From Gammaproteobacteria bacterium (GTDB lineage Bacteria; Pseudomonadota; Gammaproteobacteria; SZUA-152): 64,000 nucleotides of DNA. The translations under genes and the position numbers were made by a program. The notes below the pieces were generated by a model. It was not told the origin of the DNA and made no database searches. It saw nothing but the letters and a program-made list of their open reading frames with translations. Within the stretch, counting starts at the first letter, position 1, and every line of letters begins with the position of its first letter. Location of the stretch: assembly GCA_032250735.1 (NCBI GenBank), contig JAVVEP010000004.1, forward strand, positions 1-64,000. The letters run 5' to 3'. Positions 43,723 to 53,845 of the stretch are shown here, in pieces.

Positions 43723-44823
43723 CTAGAGTTTTACATCGCGCAGCTGGCTGGCCGCCACTTCCGGGCTCACCGTGTTGACGCACAGACCGGCGCCCAGCTC
43801 GAAGCCGGTGGGGATGCTGGTGCGCGGACAGATTTCCAGATGCCAGTGATAACTGTTGTTCACCGAGTCTGGCGCATGATGCGGCCGGGTGTGCAGAAAA
43901 TAATTGTACTGCGCGCCGCCCAGCACGGCGTCCAGACGCGCCATGGTGCGGCGCATGATGCCACCCAGCTCCAGCAGGTCGGTCTCGCTGATCGCCTGGA
44001 AATCGGCCTGATGATGGATGGGCAGAATATGCACCTCCCATTCATAACGGCTGGCAAAGGGCTTGATGGCGATAAAACGTTCACCCCGCTCAATCACATA
44101 CTGACCCACATCCAGCCGACGGCGCACCTTGCCGGACTCGCGATCATAAATGGTCGCTTCGAAGGTCAGCGCCTCATCGATCAATGAGCAGAAGATGCAG
44201 CGGTGATGCTTTTGATAATACTGTTCGCTGCCCAGCACCTCGGCCTGCACATTCTCCGGCACCACCGGCATGGCAATGATCTGGCTGTGGGTGTGAGGGA
44301 TGCTGCCGCCGGCGGCCGGGCCGAAATTCTTGAACACCAGCACATAACGCAGTCGCTCATCGGCGGCATATAACTGCGCCATGCGGTCGCGATAGGCGCC
44401 GAACAACATCGCCAGATGCTGCTCGCTCATCTCGTGCAGACTGATGCCGTGATTGTGGTGGTCGATAATCACCTCATGCCGCCCATAACCATCAATAGTC
44501 TGCTGCAGGCCAAACGAGAAATCCGCGCTCGGCCGGTCGTCTCCCAGCACCGGATAGAGGTTCTCCACGATGCGCACCTGCCAGTCCCCGTGCTGCGGGT
44601 AGGTGGCGATCTGCGGTGGCGTCATGTGCTCATTGCCCGAACAGAAGGGGCAGGTTTCCACGTGGGCGCGGGTATCGCGCGGCGCCCGCTGCTCCGCCTG
44701 TTTGGGACGCAGGCCGCGGGCGGTGGCCACCAGCACGGATTCGCTGGGTACCACCGGATTGATGCGGATCTCCCGGAGGACCTGTTCCGGCTCTGTTGCT
44801 GCACTGGATGGTGACTGTGACAC
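43723..44823 (-). CDS. galT: Galactose-1-phosphate uridylyltransferase GalT
   Basis: A 366-residue HIT-superfamily enzyme. The nucleophile region is GGSIPHTHSQIIAMP (HxHxQ), the second HIT-like half ends with YHWHLEI, and the zinc-site CPFC is near the N-terminus. It transfers UMP between UDP-glucose and galactose-1-phosphate. No galK or galE is adjacent, so an alternative sugar-phosphate or adenylyl substrate is possible. It starts with GTG after CAGGAG. Confidence 0.87.
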   Translation of the reverse strand: MSQSPSSAATEPEQVLREIRINPVVPSESVLVATARGLRPKQAEQRAPRDTRAHVETCPFCSGNEHMTPPQIATYPQHGDWQVRIVENLYPVLGDDRPSADFSFGLQQTIDGYGRHEVIIDHHNHGISLHEMSEQHLAMLFGAYRDRMAQLYAADERLRYVLVFKNFGPAAGGSIPHTHSQIIAMPVVPENVQAEVLGSEQYYQKHHRCIFCSLIDEALTFEATIYDRESGKVRRRLDVGQYVIERGERFIAIKPFASRYEWEVHILPIHHQADFQAISETDLLELGGIMRRTMARLDAVLGGAQYNYFLHTRPHHAPDSVNNSYHWHLEICPRTSIPTGFELGAGLCVNTVSPEVAASQLRDVKL

Positions 44824-44944
44824 GTGGCGACTCCTGTGATTTTCCCAACTTACCTTTGCAAACTTACACCAGTCGCGGCGGTGAGCGGCTAAAACATTTT
44901 GATTCCGGCATAAATCGACAGACGATCAAAACGACCTGCAACGG

Positions 44945-45376
44945 CTACAGCACCCAGTCGGTGAGATGCTGCTGCAGGTCCTCGACCTCGGTTTCGCTCA
45001 CCACCTGCCCCCGTACCGAGATGCCCGCCGCGTGCACCGACTGCGGATCGTGACTGATCAGCGGGTGCCAATCAAACAGGGGCTGGCCCTCCGCCAGCAG
45101 GCGATAGGCGCAGGTCTCCGGCAGCCATTGAAATTCCGCGATACGCTCCGGCGTGAGCACGGTGCAGGCCGGCACCCGTCGCTGGCGGGCGGCATAGTCA
45201 CTACAACGGCACGCCTCGATATCCAGCAAGCGGCAGGCGACATTGCACACATACACCTCGCCGCTGTCTTCATCTTCCAGCTTGTGCAGACAGCACTTTC
45301 CACAGCCGTCACACAGCGACTCCCACTGCGCCGCATCCATCTCCGCCAGCGGAGTCTGTTCCCAGAATCGCGACAT
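44945..45376 (-). CDS. ycgN: YcgN-family cysteine cluster protein
   Basis: A 143-residue protein of the UPF0260/YcgN group. The signature is CDGCGKCCLHKLEDED near residue 22, followed by more cysteines (VCNVACRLLD, CRCSDY, ACTVLT), likely a metal or iron-sulfur binding cluster. Function unknown. ATG 45376 overlaps the stop of the preceding fusion gene (TGATG), so the two are translated together. Confidence 0.92.
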   Translation of the reverse strand: MSRFWEQTPLAEMDAAQWESLCDGCGKCCLHKLEDEDSGEVYVCNVACRLLDIEACRCSDYAARQRRVPACTVLTPERIAEFQWLPETCAYRLLAEGQPLFDWHPLISHDPQSVHAAGISVRGQVVSETEVEDLQQHLTDWVL

Positions 45377-47523
45377 CAGTCGCCGCGCCGCCAGGCATGA
45401 AACCGCGCCACCCAGCGCAACAGGGCCTGCGGCTGGTGCTGCCGCCGCCAGACGCCGGCGACATATTTGTTCGCCTCCGCCAGAGTGGGATAGATATGGA
45501 TGGTGCCGAGGATCTTGTTCAGGCCCAGGCCGTGTTTCATCGCCATCACGAATTCGGCGATCAGCTCGCCGGCATGGCTGCCCACAATGGTCACCCCCAG
45601 GATCCGGTCCTTGCCCGGCACGGTCAGCACCTTCACCAGCCCCTGCGCCTCGCCGTCGGCGATGGCCCGATCCAGATCATCGATACCGTAGGTGCTCACC
45701 TCATAGGCGATGCCCCTCTCCCGCGCCTCCAGCTCGTTCAGCCCCACCCGCGCCACCTCGGGGTCGGTAAAGGTGGCCCAGGGAATCACCGAATAGTCCA
45801 CCCGAAAACGCCTCAGCGGCTGGAACAGGGCATTCACCGCGGCATACCAGGCCTGATGCGCCGCGGTATGGGTGAACTGATAGGGGCCGGTCACATCGCC
45901 ACACACAAAGATGTTCGGATAATTGGTGCGCAGAAATTCATCCGCCTCGATGGTACCACCGGGGGCCAGCCTTATCCCCAGCGCCTCCAGCCCGAAACCC
46001 TGCACATTGGCCTTGCGCCCCAGGGCGATCAGCAGCTGATCAAACTCGATGCGCACCTCGACGCCCTGATGCTCGCACACCAGCACCCGCTGGCCCGCCA
46101 CCATCTCCGCACGCCGGGCGGCATGGCCGGTGAGCACCTGCACGCCGTCTTGCCGAAAACACTCCTCCACCAGTTGCGCCACCTCACTATCCTCCCGGGG
46201 CAGCAGCTGGTCACCGCGCTGCACCAGCACCACCTCACTGCCCAGCCGCTGAAAGCTCTGCGCCAGCTCGCAGCCGATGGGGCCGCCGCCCAGCACCAGC
46301 AGGCGCCGCGGCCGTTGGCGCAGGCCCCACACCGTGTCCGAGGTGAGATAACCGACCGTCTCCAGTCCCTCGATGGGTGGCACCGTCGGACGCGCCCCGG
46401 TGGCGATAATGATATTTTTTGCGGTCACGGTCCTGCCGTCGACCTCCACCGCGTAGGGCGACACAATCTTTGCCTCGGCCTGGATCACCTCCACACCGAG
46501 CCCCTGGTAGCGGGCCACCGAGTCATGCGGTTCGATCTGCCGGATGACCCGCTGCACCCGTTCCATCACCTCGGCGAAATCGAATTCCACCGTGGCCTGC
46601 TGAAAGCCATAGTCCCGGGCCCGTTTGGCATAGTGCAGCATCCTGGCGGAGCGGATCAGCGCCTTGCTGGGTACACAGCCGGTGTTCAGGCAATCACCCC
46701 CCATGTGCTGTTTCTCGATCAGCACCACCCTGGCCTTCACCGCTGCCGCAATATAGGCCGACACCAGCCCCGCCGAGCCGCCGCCGATCACCGCGATGTT
46801 GTAGTCAAACCGCCGGGGTTTGGGATAGGCCCTGAGCGCGCGCCGCGACGTGATAAAGGCCACCCCCTTTTTGGCCAGCAGGGGGAAGAGGCCCAGCAGG
46901 GCAAAGGACAGGATCAGCCCCGGCGACAGGATGTCCGCCGGCGATGCCAGCGCACCCAGCTGACTGCCCGCGTTCACATAGACAATGGTGCCCGGCAACA
47001 TGCCGAGCTGGCTGATGAGATAAAACCGCCATGCCTTCATCGGCGTCAGGCCCATCACCAGGTTGATCATAAAAAAGGGAAACAGGGGGATGAGGCGCAG
47101 GGTGAACAGGTAAAAGCCCCCTTCGCGCTGCACCCCGGCATTGATCGCCTTCAGTTTGTCGCCAAACCGCTGCTGCACAAAATCGCGCAACACAAAGCGT
47201 GACACCAGAAAGGCCAGGGTGGCGCCGATGGTGCTGGCAAAGGAGATGACCACCAGCCCGGTGGCCAGCCCGAACACCGCGCCACCGGCCAGGGTCATCA
47301 CCGTGGCGCCCGGCAGCGACAGGGCGGTCACCGCCACATAGATAAGAAAGTAGGCGAGCAGGGTCATCAGCCGGTTGTCGGCATAGAAGTCCAGCAAGGA
47401 CTGATGCCGGGATTGGAGATAGTCCAGGCTCAGGTACTGATCGAGACCCAGGCCGAAAAAGGCCCCGGCCAGGATCAGCACCAGCAGGATCAGCCACAGG
47501 CGGGGGCTCAACAACGACTTCAT
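45376..47523 (-). CDS. TVP38/DedA-like membrane domain fused to a FAD disulfide oxidoreductase
   Basis: A 715-residue fusion. Residues 1-235 are a TVP38/TMEM64 (VTT) membrane domain (LSLPGATVMTLAGGAVFG; FTLRLIPLFPFFMINLVMG). Residues 245-715 are a mercuric reductase/dihydrolipoamide dehydrogenase-type enzyme: NIAVIGGGSAGLVSA, the redox pair in GGDCLNTGCVPSKA (near residue 285), GPIGCELAQ and the C-terminal dimer domain with HIYPTLAEA. No mercury-binding terminal cysteines are seen. ATG 47523 is preferred; 47565 is possible. The substrate of the flavin domain is unknown. Confidence 0.9.
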   Translation of the reverse strand: MKSLLSPRLWLILLVLILAGAFFGLGLDQYLSLDYLQSRHQSLLDFYADNRLMTLLAYFLIYVAVTALSLPGATVMTLAGGAVFGLATGLVVISFASTIGATLAFLVSRFVLRDFVQQRFGDKLKAINAGVQREGGFYLFTLRLIPLFPFFMINLVMGLTPMKAWRFYLISQLGMLPGTIVYVNAGSQLGALASPADILSPGLILSFALLGLFPLLAKKGVAFITSRRALRAYPKPRRFDYNIAVIGGGSAGLVSAYIAAAVKARVVLIEKQHMGGDCLNTGCVPSKALIRSARMLHYAKRARDYGFQQATVEFDFAEVMERVQRVIRQIEPHDSVARYQGLGVEVIQAEAKIVSPYAVEVDGRTVTAKNIIIATGARPTVPPIEGLETVGYLTSDTVWGLRQRPRRLLVLGGGPIGCELAQSFQRLGSEVVLVQRGDQLLPREDSEVAQLVEECFRQDGVQVLTGHAARRAEMVAGQRVLVCEHQGVEVRIEFDQLLIALGRKANVQGFGLEALGIRLAPGGTIEADEFLRTNYPNIFVCGDVTGPYQFTHTAAHQAWYAAVNALFQPLRRFRVDYSVIPWATFTDPEVARVGLNELEARERGIAYEVSTYGIDDLDRAIADGEAQGLVKVLTVPGKDRILGVTIVGSHAGELIAEFVMAMKHGLGLNKILGTIHIYPTLAEANKYVAGVWRRQHQPQALLRWVARFHAWRRGD

Positions 47524-47817
47524 GGGGATTCCTTGATTGACATCATTTATTTGTTCTTCCGCCATGCAGTCTCGGCACACTTGCCCGCGTTACACCTGGC
47601 AGGGGTGTGGACCTATTCGCGCAGCGGATGGCGTACAATCGAAACCTCATCTATTTGTCTATTGTCTATCGCCACACGCTGTTGCAATACTCTTGCATTA
47701 CTATGACACACCCTTAACCGCGCGGCAGTATTGCGCCAGCGTACGGCGCATACGCTTCGCCACAGTGATTTGCCACAGCGATTTTCCACAACAACCTGAC
47801 GACCCCCCGAGGCAGCC

Positions 47818-48102
47818 ATGAACCAACCCGACCACAGCACCGAATCCCGCATCCTCTCGATGGTGAAGAAGGTGCTCACCAATATCGCCAAGGATACCCA
47901 CACCGCCCCCGGCATGCGCCACCCCCTGTCCGACAGCACCATCAACGACATGCGCGCCTGTCTGGACCTCATTGTCTCCCGCGAGGCCGAGCTCAATGCC
48001 CAGGGCGGCAATGTCACCCCCCAAAAGCCCCGCTTCATCGACGAGCCCAGCGACCGCGTTGTGGTCCAGTTCGATCCCCGCAAGCCCGCCGACAAGTCCT
48101 GA
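47818..48102 (+). CDS. Small conserved-looking protein, unknown function
   Basis: A 94-residue soluble protein (ESRILSMVKKVLTNIAKDTHT, then LSDSTINDMRACLDLIVSREAE). The N-terminal half is helical, and the tail is Pro-rich with FDPRKPADKS. No export signal. It stands alone between divergent neighbours. The start lacks an ideal Shine-Dalgarno (GAGGCAGCC). Not recognised. Confidence 0.6.
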   Translation: MNQPDHSTESRILSMVKKVLTNIAKDTHTAPGMRHPLSDSTINDMRACLDLIVSREAELNAQGGNVTPQKPRFIDEPSDRVVVQFDPRKPADKS

Positions 48103-48322
48103 GAGCCACCCGTTCACCCACCCCTTTTCGCACACTCCCGGGGCCAGCAGCCCCTTCCAGGTCCGCCAGGCTCCGGGCGGGCCTAACCACTGCTGACGTT
48201 CACGAAAACGATAACCTTACCGGTACTTTGGCCTGGCGAATGATACATCGCTGCGGCATAGACTATATTGAATAGGTAGGCAGATGGCTCACCGCCGGTG
48301 CCGTAAAAGGGAGTTGACGGAC

Positions 48323-50968
48323 ATGCGATTTTTCAGATGCCACAGTTTACAGTCACTGGCGATAATGCTTGTGCTACTACTCGCCGCCTGTAGTGGCGGT
48401 GGCGGCGGCGGTGACGGTGGTTCCAGCTCCCCGACATCGCTCCCCTCCAGCCTCACCCGCATTGACATCACCCCCAGCCAACCCTCCCTCGCCAAGGGTA
48501 CCGCGCTCTCACTTACCGCTACCGGCATCTACAGCGACAACACTACCCGGGTGTTGAATGGGGAGGTCAGCTGGCAGTCCAGCGACACTACTATCGCCAC
48601 CATCGACGACAGCGGGAAGATCGCCGCCGTCGATGCCGGCACGGTGACTATTGATGCCAGCCTGGGCAGTGTCAGCGCCCAGATAGAGCTCGACGTCAAG
48701 GCGGCGGAACTGATTCAGCTGCTCATCACCCCCGAGGCCCCGGTGCTGCCCCAGGGCACCACCCTCGACCTGTCCGCGCGGGGACTGTACAGCGACGGCA
48801 GCAATCAGGTGCTCACCCAGCAGGTCAGCTGGGAGAGTGACGACAGCAGTATTGTGGTGATCGATGTCGCGGGGCGGGCACAGCCGCAAGCCATCGGCAG
48901 CACCACGGTCCGCGCCACGCTGGCGGGCATTACCGGCAGCCAGACCCTCACCGTGAGCGATGCCGTATTGGAAAGCATCGAGGTCAGCGCCGCGTCCGGC
49001 AGCCTGCCTCTGGCCCACTCACAGCCGCTGCTCGCCCTGGGCCATTTCAGCGATAACCGGCTGCAGGATATTACCGAACAGGTGGACTGGACGAGCAGCG
49101 CACCCAATATCCTGGCCATCAGCACTGCCAGCGGCAGTCGCGGCCTGGCCACCGCCCTGGCCATCGGCGAGGTGACCATAACGGCCAGCCTGGTGACGAC
49201 CGGCGGTACAGTCAGCGGCACCCTGGATCAGCGCGTCACCGCCGCCACCCTGGTCAGCATCGAGATCTCCCCGCCCAGTGCGTATCTGGCCGTCGGCACC
49301 CGGCAGGATTTTCGGGCTACCGGTCGCTACTCCGACGACAGCATTCGGGATATCACCAGCGCGGCCAGCTGGGTTAGCGCCGACGCCGGTGTGGCCCTGG
49401 CCAGCAATGTGGTCGACGAGCAGGGCCAGACCCTCGCCCTGGCGGCGGGTAACACCACCATCACCGCCAGCCTGGACGGCGTCAGCGGCGAGGCCAGTCT
49501 GGTGGTCAGTTCGGCAAAGCTGCTCTCCATCACGGTGCTGCCAGCGGAGCTGTCGCTGCCGCTGAGCATCCAACAGACCCTGCGTGCCGAGGGCAATTTT
49601 TCCGATGGCTCGGTGCAGGACCTCGATGGCCAGGTGAGCTGGGAGTCCGAGCGGCCCACCATCGCCGCCATCGATGCGGGGACACTCAGCACCCTGCAGC
49701 CGGGCAGCGCCCGCATCAGCGCCCGGCTGGGAGCGGTGACCGGATACAGCCTGGTGACCGTCAACGCTGCCACCCTGGACAGTCTGCGGATCGATCCCCC
49801 CAGCTCGACCCTGGCCATCGGCACCCAAACCCAGCTGCAGGCCTTCGCCCTCGATACCGACGATAAGGAATGGGATGTCACCCAGCAGGTCAGCTGGGAC
49901 ACGGCGATCCCGGCGGACAGCACCCGGCTGCGCGCCGACAACAGTGCGGGCCAGCAGGGGCAGTTGACGGCTCTGGGCGGCAGCGGCGATGTCCTGGTGA
50001 CCGCCAACCTGTATGAGATGCAGGCACAGAGCACCATCAGCATCAGCAATGCCAGCCTCAGCGGGCTGCGCATCACTGCCGCCAGCGACAGTCTGGACAG
50101 CGCCGAGGCCCAGCAGCTCACCGCCTGGGCCGATTTTGATGACAGCAGCAGCCAGGCGCTCGACGCGCAGGTGATCTGGAGCTCCGATCGACCGGGCCTG
50201 GCCACGGTCAGCAACCAGGCCGCCGATCGCGGCCGGGTGCTAGCCGGCATCGGGGTCAGCGGCGACGCTGTCATCAGCGCCCATTTCGGCGGCCTCAGCG
50301 CCGCGTTTGACCTGACCATCAGTGACACCCCCCAACGACCGGTGTCCCTGGTGGTGCTCGCCACGCCCAACGCCCTGCTCAATAACGACATCGATCCCAG
50401 CGCCATCGAGGTGCGGGTACGGGCCGCCGACCCCACCAGCAGTGTTGCCGACGGCACCGAGGTCACGCTACAGGTCAGTCAGACGGGCAGCCCCCTGGGC
50501 AGCCCGGTGGTCCTGGGCACCACCGACGGCATCGCCAGCACCCGCCTCACCGCCACGGAGACCGGCCTGCTACAGATCGAGGCCAGTATTGACCCCGCCC
50601 TGCGCAACACCACCACCCTCTACAGCACCGCGAATCTGTTCGAGGTCATTGCCGGCGCCGCCTTTGACGATGCCCCGGCCGGTAGCGGCCCGCTGCTGCC
50701 GAAGGACACCCGTTTCGGGTTTTTCATGTTCAACCTGTCCAATCGGGATTTTCGACTGGACAAATTTGAGCTGTTTAACGACGGCGCCGTCCTCTTCACC
50801 ACCACCAAGGCCTCTGACCTCAGCGGCAACCAGCTCAGCGGCGGACTGAAAATGGGCATCATCTATACCCTGACCACCGACATCACCGCTAATGGTATAG
50901 AAGGACACTACTCTCTCACCGACCTGGTCACCGGGATCCAATTCAAGCTCAAGTTTATCCGCCCCTGA
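48323..50968 (+). CDS. Large lipoprotein with tandem Big2-type Ig-like repeats
   Basis: An 881-residue surface or outer-membrane protein. A lipobox (LLLAAC) is followed by a Gly-rich spacer. About seven Ig-like domains of 85-100 residues follow, each with the Big2 pattern (sxLAKGTxxxLxAxGxYSD, then VSWxSxDxxIAxID, then AxxxGxxTIxAxLxxVSG). The last ~200 residues are a different C-terminal domain (GFFMFNLSNRDFRLDKFELF). Such stalks serve in adhesion or as spacers. ATG 48323 is chosen for the lipoprotein signal and GGGAG upstream. Monocistronic. Confidence 0.87.
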   Translation: MRFFRCHSLQSLAIMLVLLLAACSGGGGGGDGGSSSPTSLPSSLTRIDITPSQPSLAKGTALSLTATGIYSDNTTRVLNGEVSWQSSDTTIATIDDSGKIAAVDAGTVTIDASLGSVSAQIELDVKAAELIQLLITPEAPVLPQGTTLDLSARGLYSDGSNQVLTQQVSWESDDSSIVVIDVAGRAQPQAIGSTTVRATLAGITGSQTLTVSDAVLESIEVSAASGSLPLAHSQPLLALGHFSDNRLQDITEQVDWTSSAPNILAISTASGSRGLATALAIGEVTITASLVTTGGTVSGTLDQRVTAATLVSIEISPPSAYLAVGTRQDFRATGRYSDDSIRDITSAASWVSADAGVALASNVVDEQGQTLALAAGNTTITASLDGVSGEASLVVSSAKLLSITVLPAELSLPLSIQQTLRAEGNFSDGSVQDLDGQVSWESERPTIAAIDAGTLSTLQPGSARISARLGAVTGYSLVTVNAATLDSLRIDPPSSTLAIGTQTQLQAFALDTDDKEWDVTQQVSWDTAIPADSTRLRADNSAGQQGQLTALGGSGDVLVTANLYEMQAQSTISISNASLSGLRITAASDSLDSAEAQQLTAWADFDDSSSQALDAQVIWSSDRPGLATVSNQAADRGRVLAGIGVSGDAVISAHFGGLSAAFDLTISDTPQRPVSLVVLATPNALLNNDIDPSAIEVRVRAADPTSSVADGTEVTLQVSQTGSPLGSPVVLGTTDGIASTRLTATETGLLQIEASIDPALRNTTTLYSTANLFEVIAGAAFDDAPAGSGPLLPKDTRFGFFMFNLSNRDFRLDKFELFNDGAVLFTTTKASDLSGNQLSGGLKMGIIYTLTTDITANGIEGHYSLTDLVTGIQFKLKFIRP

Positions 50969-51070
50969 TCCTGCACCTATAATCCTGCACCCCTAGTCCC
51001 GCACACAGTCGCCCGCCACGGGCGGCCTAGCGGGTGGATGAGTGGGTGGTGAGGATCGTGAAAAAATAAA

Positions 51071-51146
<76 letters not shown>

Positions 51147-51240
51147 GTGGTATGGCGTGGGATTAAGACGAAGCGCTGGATCGCCAGGCTGGCGCGAGTA
51201 TAAAGAGGGGTGCGGCTAAGGACAACTGTGCCGCGCGGCT

Positions 51241-51651
51241 TTATGGGGTTAAACGCACCCGCACGATGATATCGACCCCCTCCAGGACGGTCCCCGCAGG
51301 CGGGGGCGGCAGCGCCTGCAGCATCAGGTGCTGGGCATCGATGTCTTCCAGCTGACCGGTATCGACATTGAAAAAGTGGTGATGCACGCTGGGATTGGAA
51401 TCATAAAACACCCGGCTGGGGTCGACGATCACCTCGCGAATCAGCCCCTTGCGGGCGAACAGGCCCAGGGTGTTGTACACCGTCGCCTTGGAGGCCACGC
51501 TGCCGGACTGATTCACCCGCTCCAGCACCTGCTCGGCAGAGACGTGTTGCGGCCGGTCAAACAGGATTTCTGCAATCTGGCGACGCTGCTGGGTGGGTGC
51601 GATGCCACACTGCTGAAATAGGTCGTCGACGGAGGGGACTGTCTGATTCAT
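51241..51651 (-). CDS. Fur-family regulator, Irr/PerR-like
   Basis: A 136-residue metal- or heme-responsive repressor. The winged helix covers residues 10-85 (TQQRRQIAEILF, SKATVYNTLGLFARKGLI). The dimerisation domain has the metal-site cluster VHHHFFNVDTG. The structural CxxC zinc pairs of true Fur and PerR are absent, as in Irr-like members. Probably controls peroxide, iron or heme genes; the target is unknown. Just upstream, and on the same strand, is thiO. Confidence 0.88.
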   Translation of the reverse strand: MNQTVPSVDDLFQQCGIAPTQQRRQIAEILFDRPQHVSAEQVLERVNQSGSVASKATVYNTLGLFARKGLIREVIVDPSRVFYDSNPSVHHHFFNVDTGQLEDIDAQHLMLQALPPPPAGTVLEGVDIIVRVRLTP

Positions 51652-51735
51652 TGGTTCGTGCCCAGGCTGTTTCTACCACGCGGCCAGTATATCGCCGCAA
51701 ATACACAGTGTGCAATGTCGCGCCGGCGGCCCGGC

Positions 51736-52833
51736 CTATACCGTGCTGGCGCAGGCGGCCAGCTGATAGGGTGTCGGATCCAGGATCGGCGTGCGCTCCA
51801 GCACAATGTCCGCCAGCAGTTCGGCCGAGGCCAGCCCCATGACCACCCCATTGCGAAAATGCCCGGCATTGATGTAGAGGCCGTCTACCTTCGGGTGGGC
51901 GCTGATAAACGGGATGCCGCTGGGGGAGCCCGGGCGCAGGCCGGCCCAATGGCGCTCCACCGGTACCTCCGCCAGCTCAGGCACCAGGGCGCAGGCCACC
52001 GCAATCAGGTCATTGCGCGCCTCGACGGTGACGGTCTTGTCGAAGCCCACCTCTTCCATCGTGCTGCCGGCCAGTATGCGGCCATCACGGCGCGGGATCA
52101 GGTAGTGTCCCTGATGCAGGACCACATGGTTGAGCAGGCCCGGCGACCCGCGAAACAGGATCATCTGCCCGCGCACCGGCATCACCGGCACCTCCTGCCC
52201 CAGATCCTTGAGCAGGGTGGCGCTCCAGGCGCCGCAGGCGATGATGACGCGGTCCGCCAGCACTTCGTTATATTCGGTGCGCACGCCGTTGATGCGCCCC
52301 TTTTTGGTCAGCAGGTGCGTGACCTCGGTGTCTTCCGCCACCCGCACCCCACGCTTGAGGAGATCCTGACGCAGGGCCTGGACCAGGAAGGGATTGCGTA
52401 TCTGCGCCACCTCGGGCATCCACAGGCCGGCGGCGTGCCCTGCTCGCAGCGCCGGCTCCAGCCCCCGGATCTGCGGCCCATCGACCGCCTGCGCCGTGAC
52501 CTGTTGCGCCGCCGCCCAGGCCATCCCCGGTTCGCGCTGATCCTCGTCCAGCACCAGCAGGCCGCTCCGGGTCCACTCCGTATCGATCCCCGTATCGCGC
52601 TCAAGCTCATTCGCCAGGGCCGGATAACGGGCCTGACTCCATGTCGCCAGCTCGTTCACCGGCCGGGCGTAGCGCCAGGGATACAGGGGCGAAAGGATGC
52701 CGCCGCCCGCCCACGAGGATTCCTTGCCCAGCTGGGCCCGCTCGATGAGCGTCACCTTCGCCCCCGTCCGACTGAGCGCGCGTGCGCTGAGCAGGCCGAT
52801 GAGGCCACCGCCGACAATTAAAAAGTCCGTCAT
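51736..52833 (-). CDS. thiO: Glycine oxidase ThiO
   Basis: A 365-residue FAD-dependent amine oxidase that makes the imine of glycine for the thiazole part of thiamine. Seen are the FAD-binding VGGGLIGLLSARALS, the ESSWAGGGILSPLYPW signature, and the C-terminal HFRNGVVMGLASAELLA. No thiS or thiG is adjacent, although these often co-occur. Length normal. Confidence 0.92.
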   Translation of the reverse strand: MTDFLIVGGGLIGLLSARALSRTGAKVTLIERAQLGKESSWAGGGILSPLYPWRYARPVNELATWSQARYPALANELERDTGIDTEWTRSGLLVLDEDQREPGMAWAAAQQVTAQAVDGPQIRGLEPALRAGHAAGLWMPEVAQIRNPFLVQALRQDLLKRGVRVAEDTEVTHLLTKKGRINGVRTEYNEVLADRVIIACGAWSATLLKDLGQEVPVMPVRGQMILFRGSPGLLNHVVLHQGHYLIPRRDGRILAGSTMEEVGFDKTVTVEARNDLIAVACALVPELAEVPVERHWAGLRPGSPSGIPFISAHPKVDGLYINAGHFRNGVVMGLASAELLADIVLERTPILDPTPYQLAACASTV

Positions 52834-52920
52834 GATCTTCTGCTCAGCGCCTGCATTTTTGCTTCCGGGTTGATGGGTCTTGTTGCGTTCGGGTTTACGC
52901 GCCAGGCCACTCGGCGACGA

Positions 52921-53841
52921 TCACTGCGAACTGCCGCCCAGGCGCAGTCCATGCAGGCCCTGCCGGGCACACTTCTCAGCCGCCAGCTGGCAGGCCTCGG
53001 CCAGTGCCTGCGACAGTCCCCCGCCGCTCAGCCTGCCGTGAATCATGCCCGCGTTAAAGGTATCGCCCGCCCCCAGGGTGTCCACAACACTCGACAATTG
53101 CGGGGCCGGGCTGTGCGTGATTCCGCCATGGCGATCAATCCCCCAGGCACCATCCGCACCCCAGGTACAGGTGTGCTCGCTGCCCGGCCAGCGCCGATGC
53201 TGCTCGCGCAGAAAGGCCACCGGATCGGTTAGAGCCTCCGCACCCTGCTGCGTCCTGCCTTGCTGCACCCTGCTTTTCTGCACATAGCCACGAGAATAGA
53301 GTAGCAGGTCTGCACCGGCGCACAGGCTCTCGATCTCCGGCCGCGGCTTTTCGAATTCGACCGAGATGGGCAGCGTCGGCCGCTGCTGTCGGGCGTGGTC
53401 GAGCATGACGCGCGTCTCCGGCACATTACGCCCCTCAAAATGCAGCCAGTCAAAATTGTGCAGGTCGATGCGGGCGAAGTCCGCGAAGCGGTATTCGGGC
53501 AGCTCGCGATAGTGCACGATGGTGCGCGAGCCATTTTGCTGATTGAGTGTCACGTACGAGACGGGCACCCTCCCGCCCGCCACGGTCGCCACCGCGCCCA
53601 TATCAATCCGGTAGGCCTTCAGCTCGGCGCGGATCACCTCGCTGCTGGCATCATCCGCCAGGCTACCGGCGAAGGCGCACTCATGTCCCAGCTGGGACAG
53701 GACCACCGCCGTATTGCTGGCATTTCCACCCCGGCGCATCTCCTGTGCCGTGGCCCGGACCTCGGCATCCTCTGGCGGAAAACCATCGACCGCGTTGATG
53801 ATATCGAGTGTTGCGATACCAACCGTCAGGATCCGCGCCAT
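52921..53841 (-). CDS. PfkB-family sugar kinase, ketohexokinase-like
   Basis: A 306-residue ribokinase-fold kinase. The N-terminal substrate signature is GGNASNTAVVLSQLG, and the C-terminal catalytic signature is VDTLGAGDTFNAGMIHG (anion hole and catalytic Asp). The layout is nearest to ketohexokinase-like members, but the sugar cannot be assigned. Its start lies 4 bp after the stop of the zinc-ribbon membrane protein, so they are one operon. Confidence 0.88.
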   Translation of the reverse strand: MARILTVGIATLDIINAVDGFPPEDAEVRATAQEMRRGGNASNTAVVLSQLGHECAFAGSLADDASSEVIRAELKAYRIDMGAVATVAGGRVPVSYVTLNQQNGSRTIVHYRELPEYRFADFARIDLHNFDWLHFEGRNVPETRVMLDHARQQRPTLPISVEFEKPRPEIESLCAGADLLLYSRGYVQKSRVQQGRTQQGAEALTDPVAFLREQHRRWPGSEHTCTWGADGAWGIDRHGGITHSPAPQLSSVVDTLGAGDTFNAGMIHGRLSGGGLSQALAEACQLAAEKCARQGLHGLRLGGSSQ

Positions 53842-53845
53842 GCTC

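Noticed and set aside
45397-47202. 601-residue plus-strand frame opposite the TVP38-flavoprotein gene
   Set aside because: Rich in His, Gln and Arg as expected of an antisense frame; no domain or start signal.
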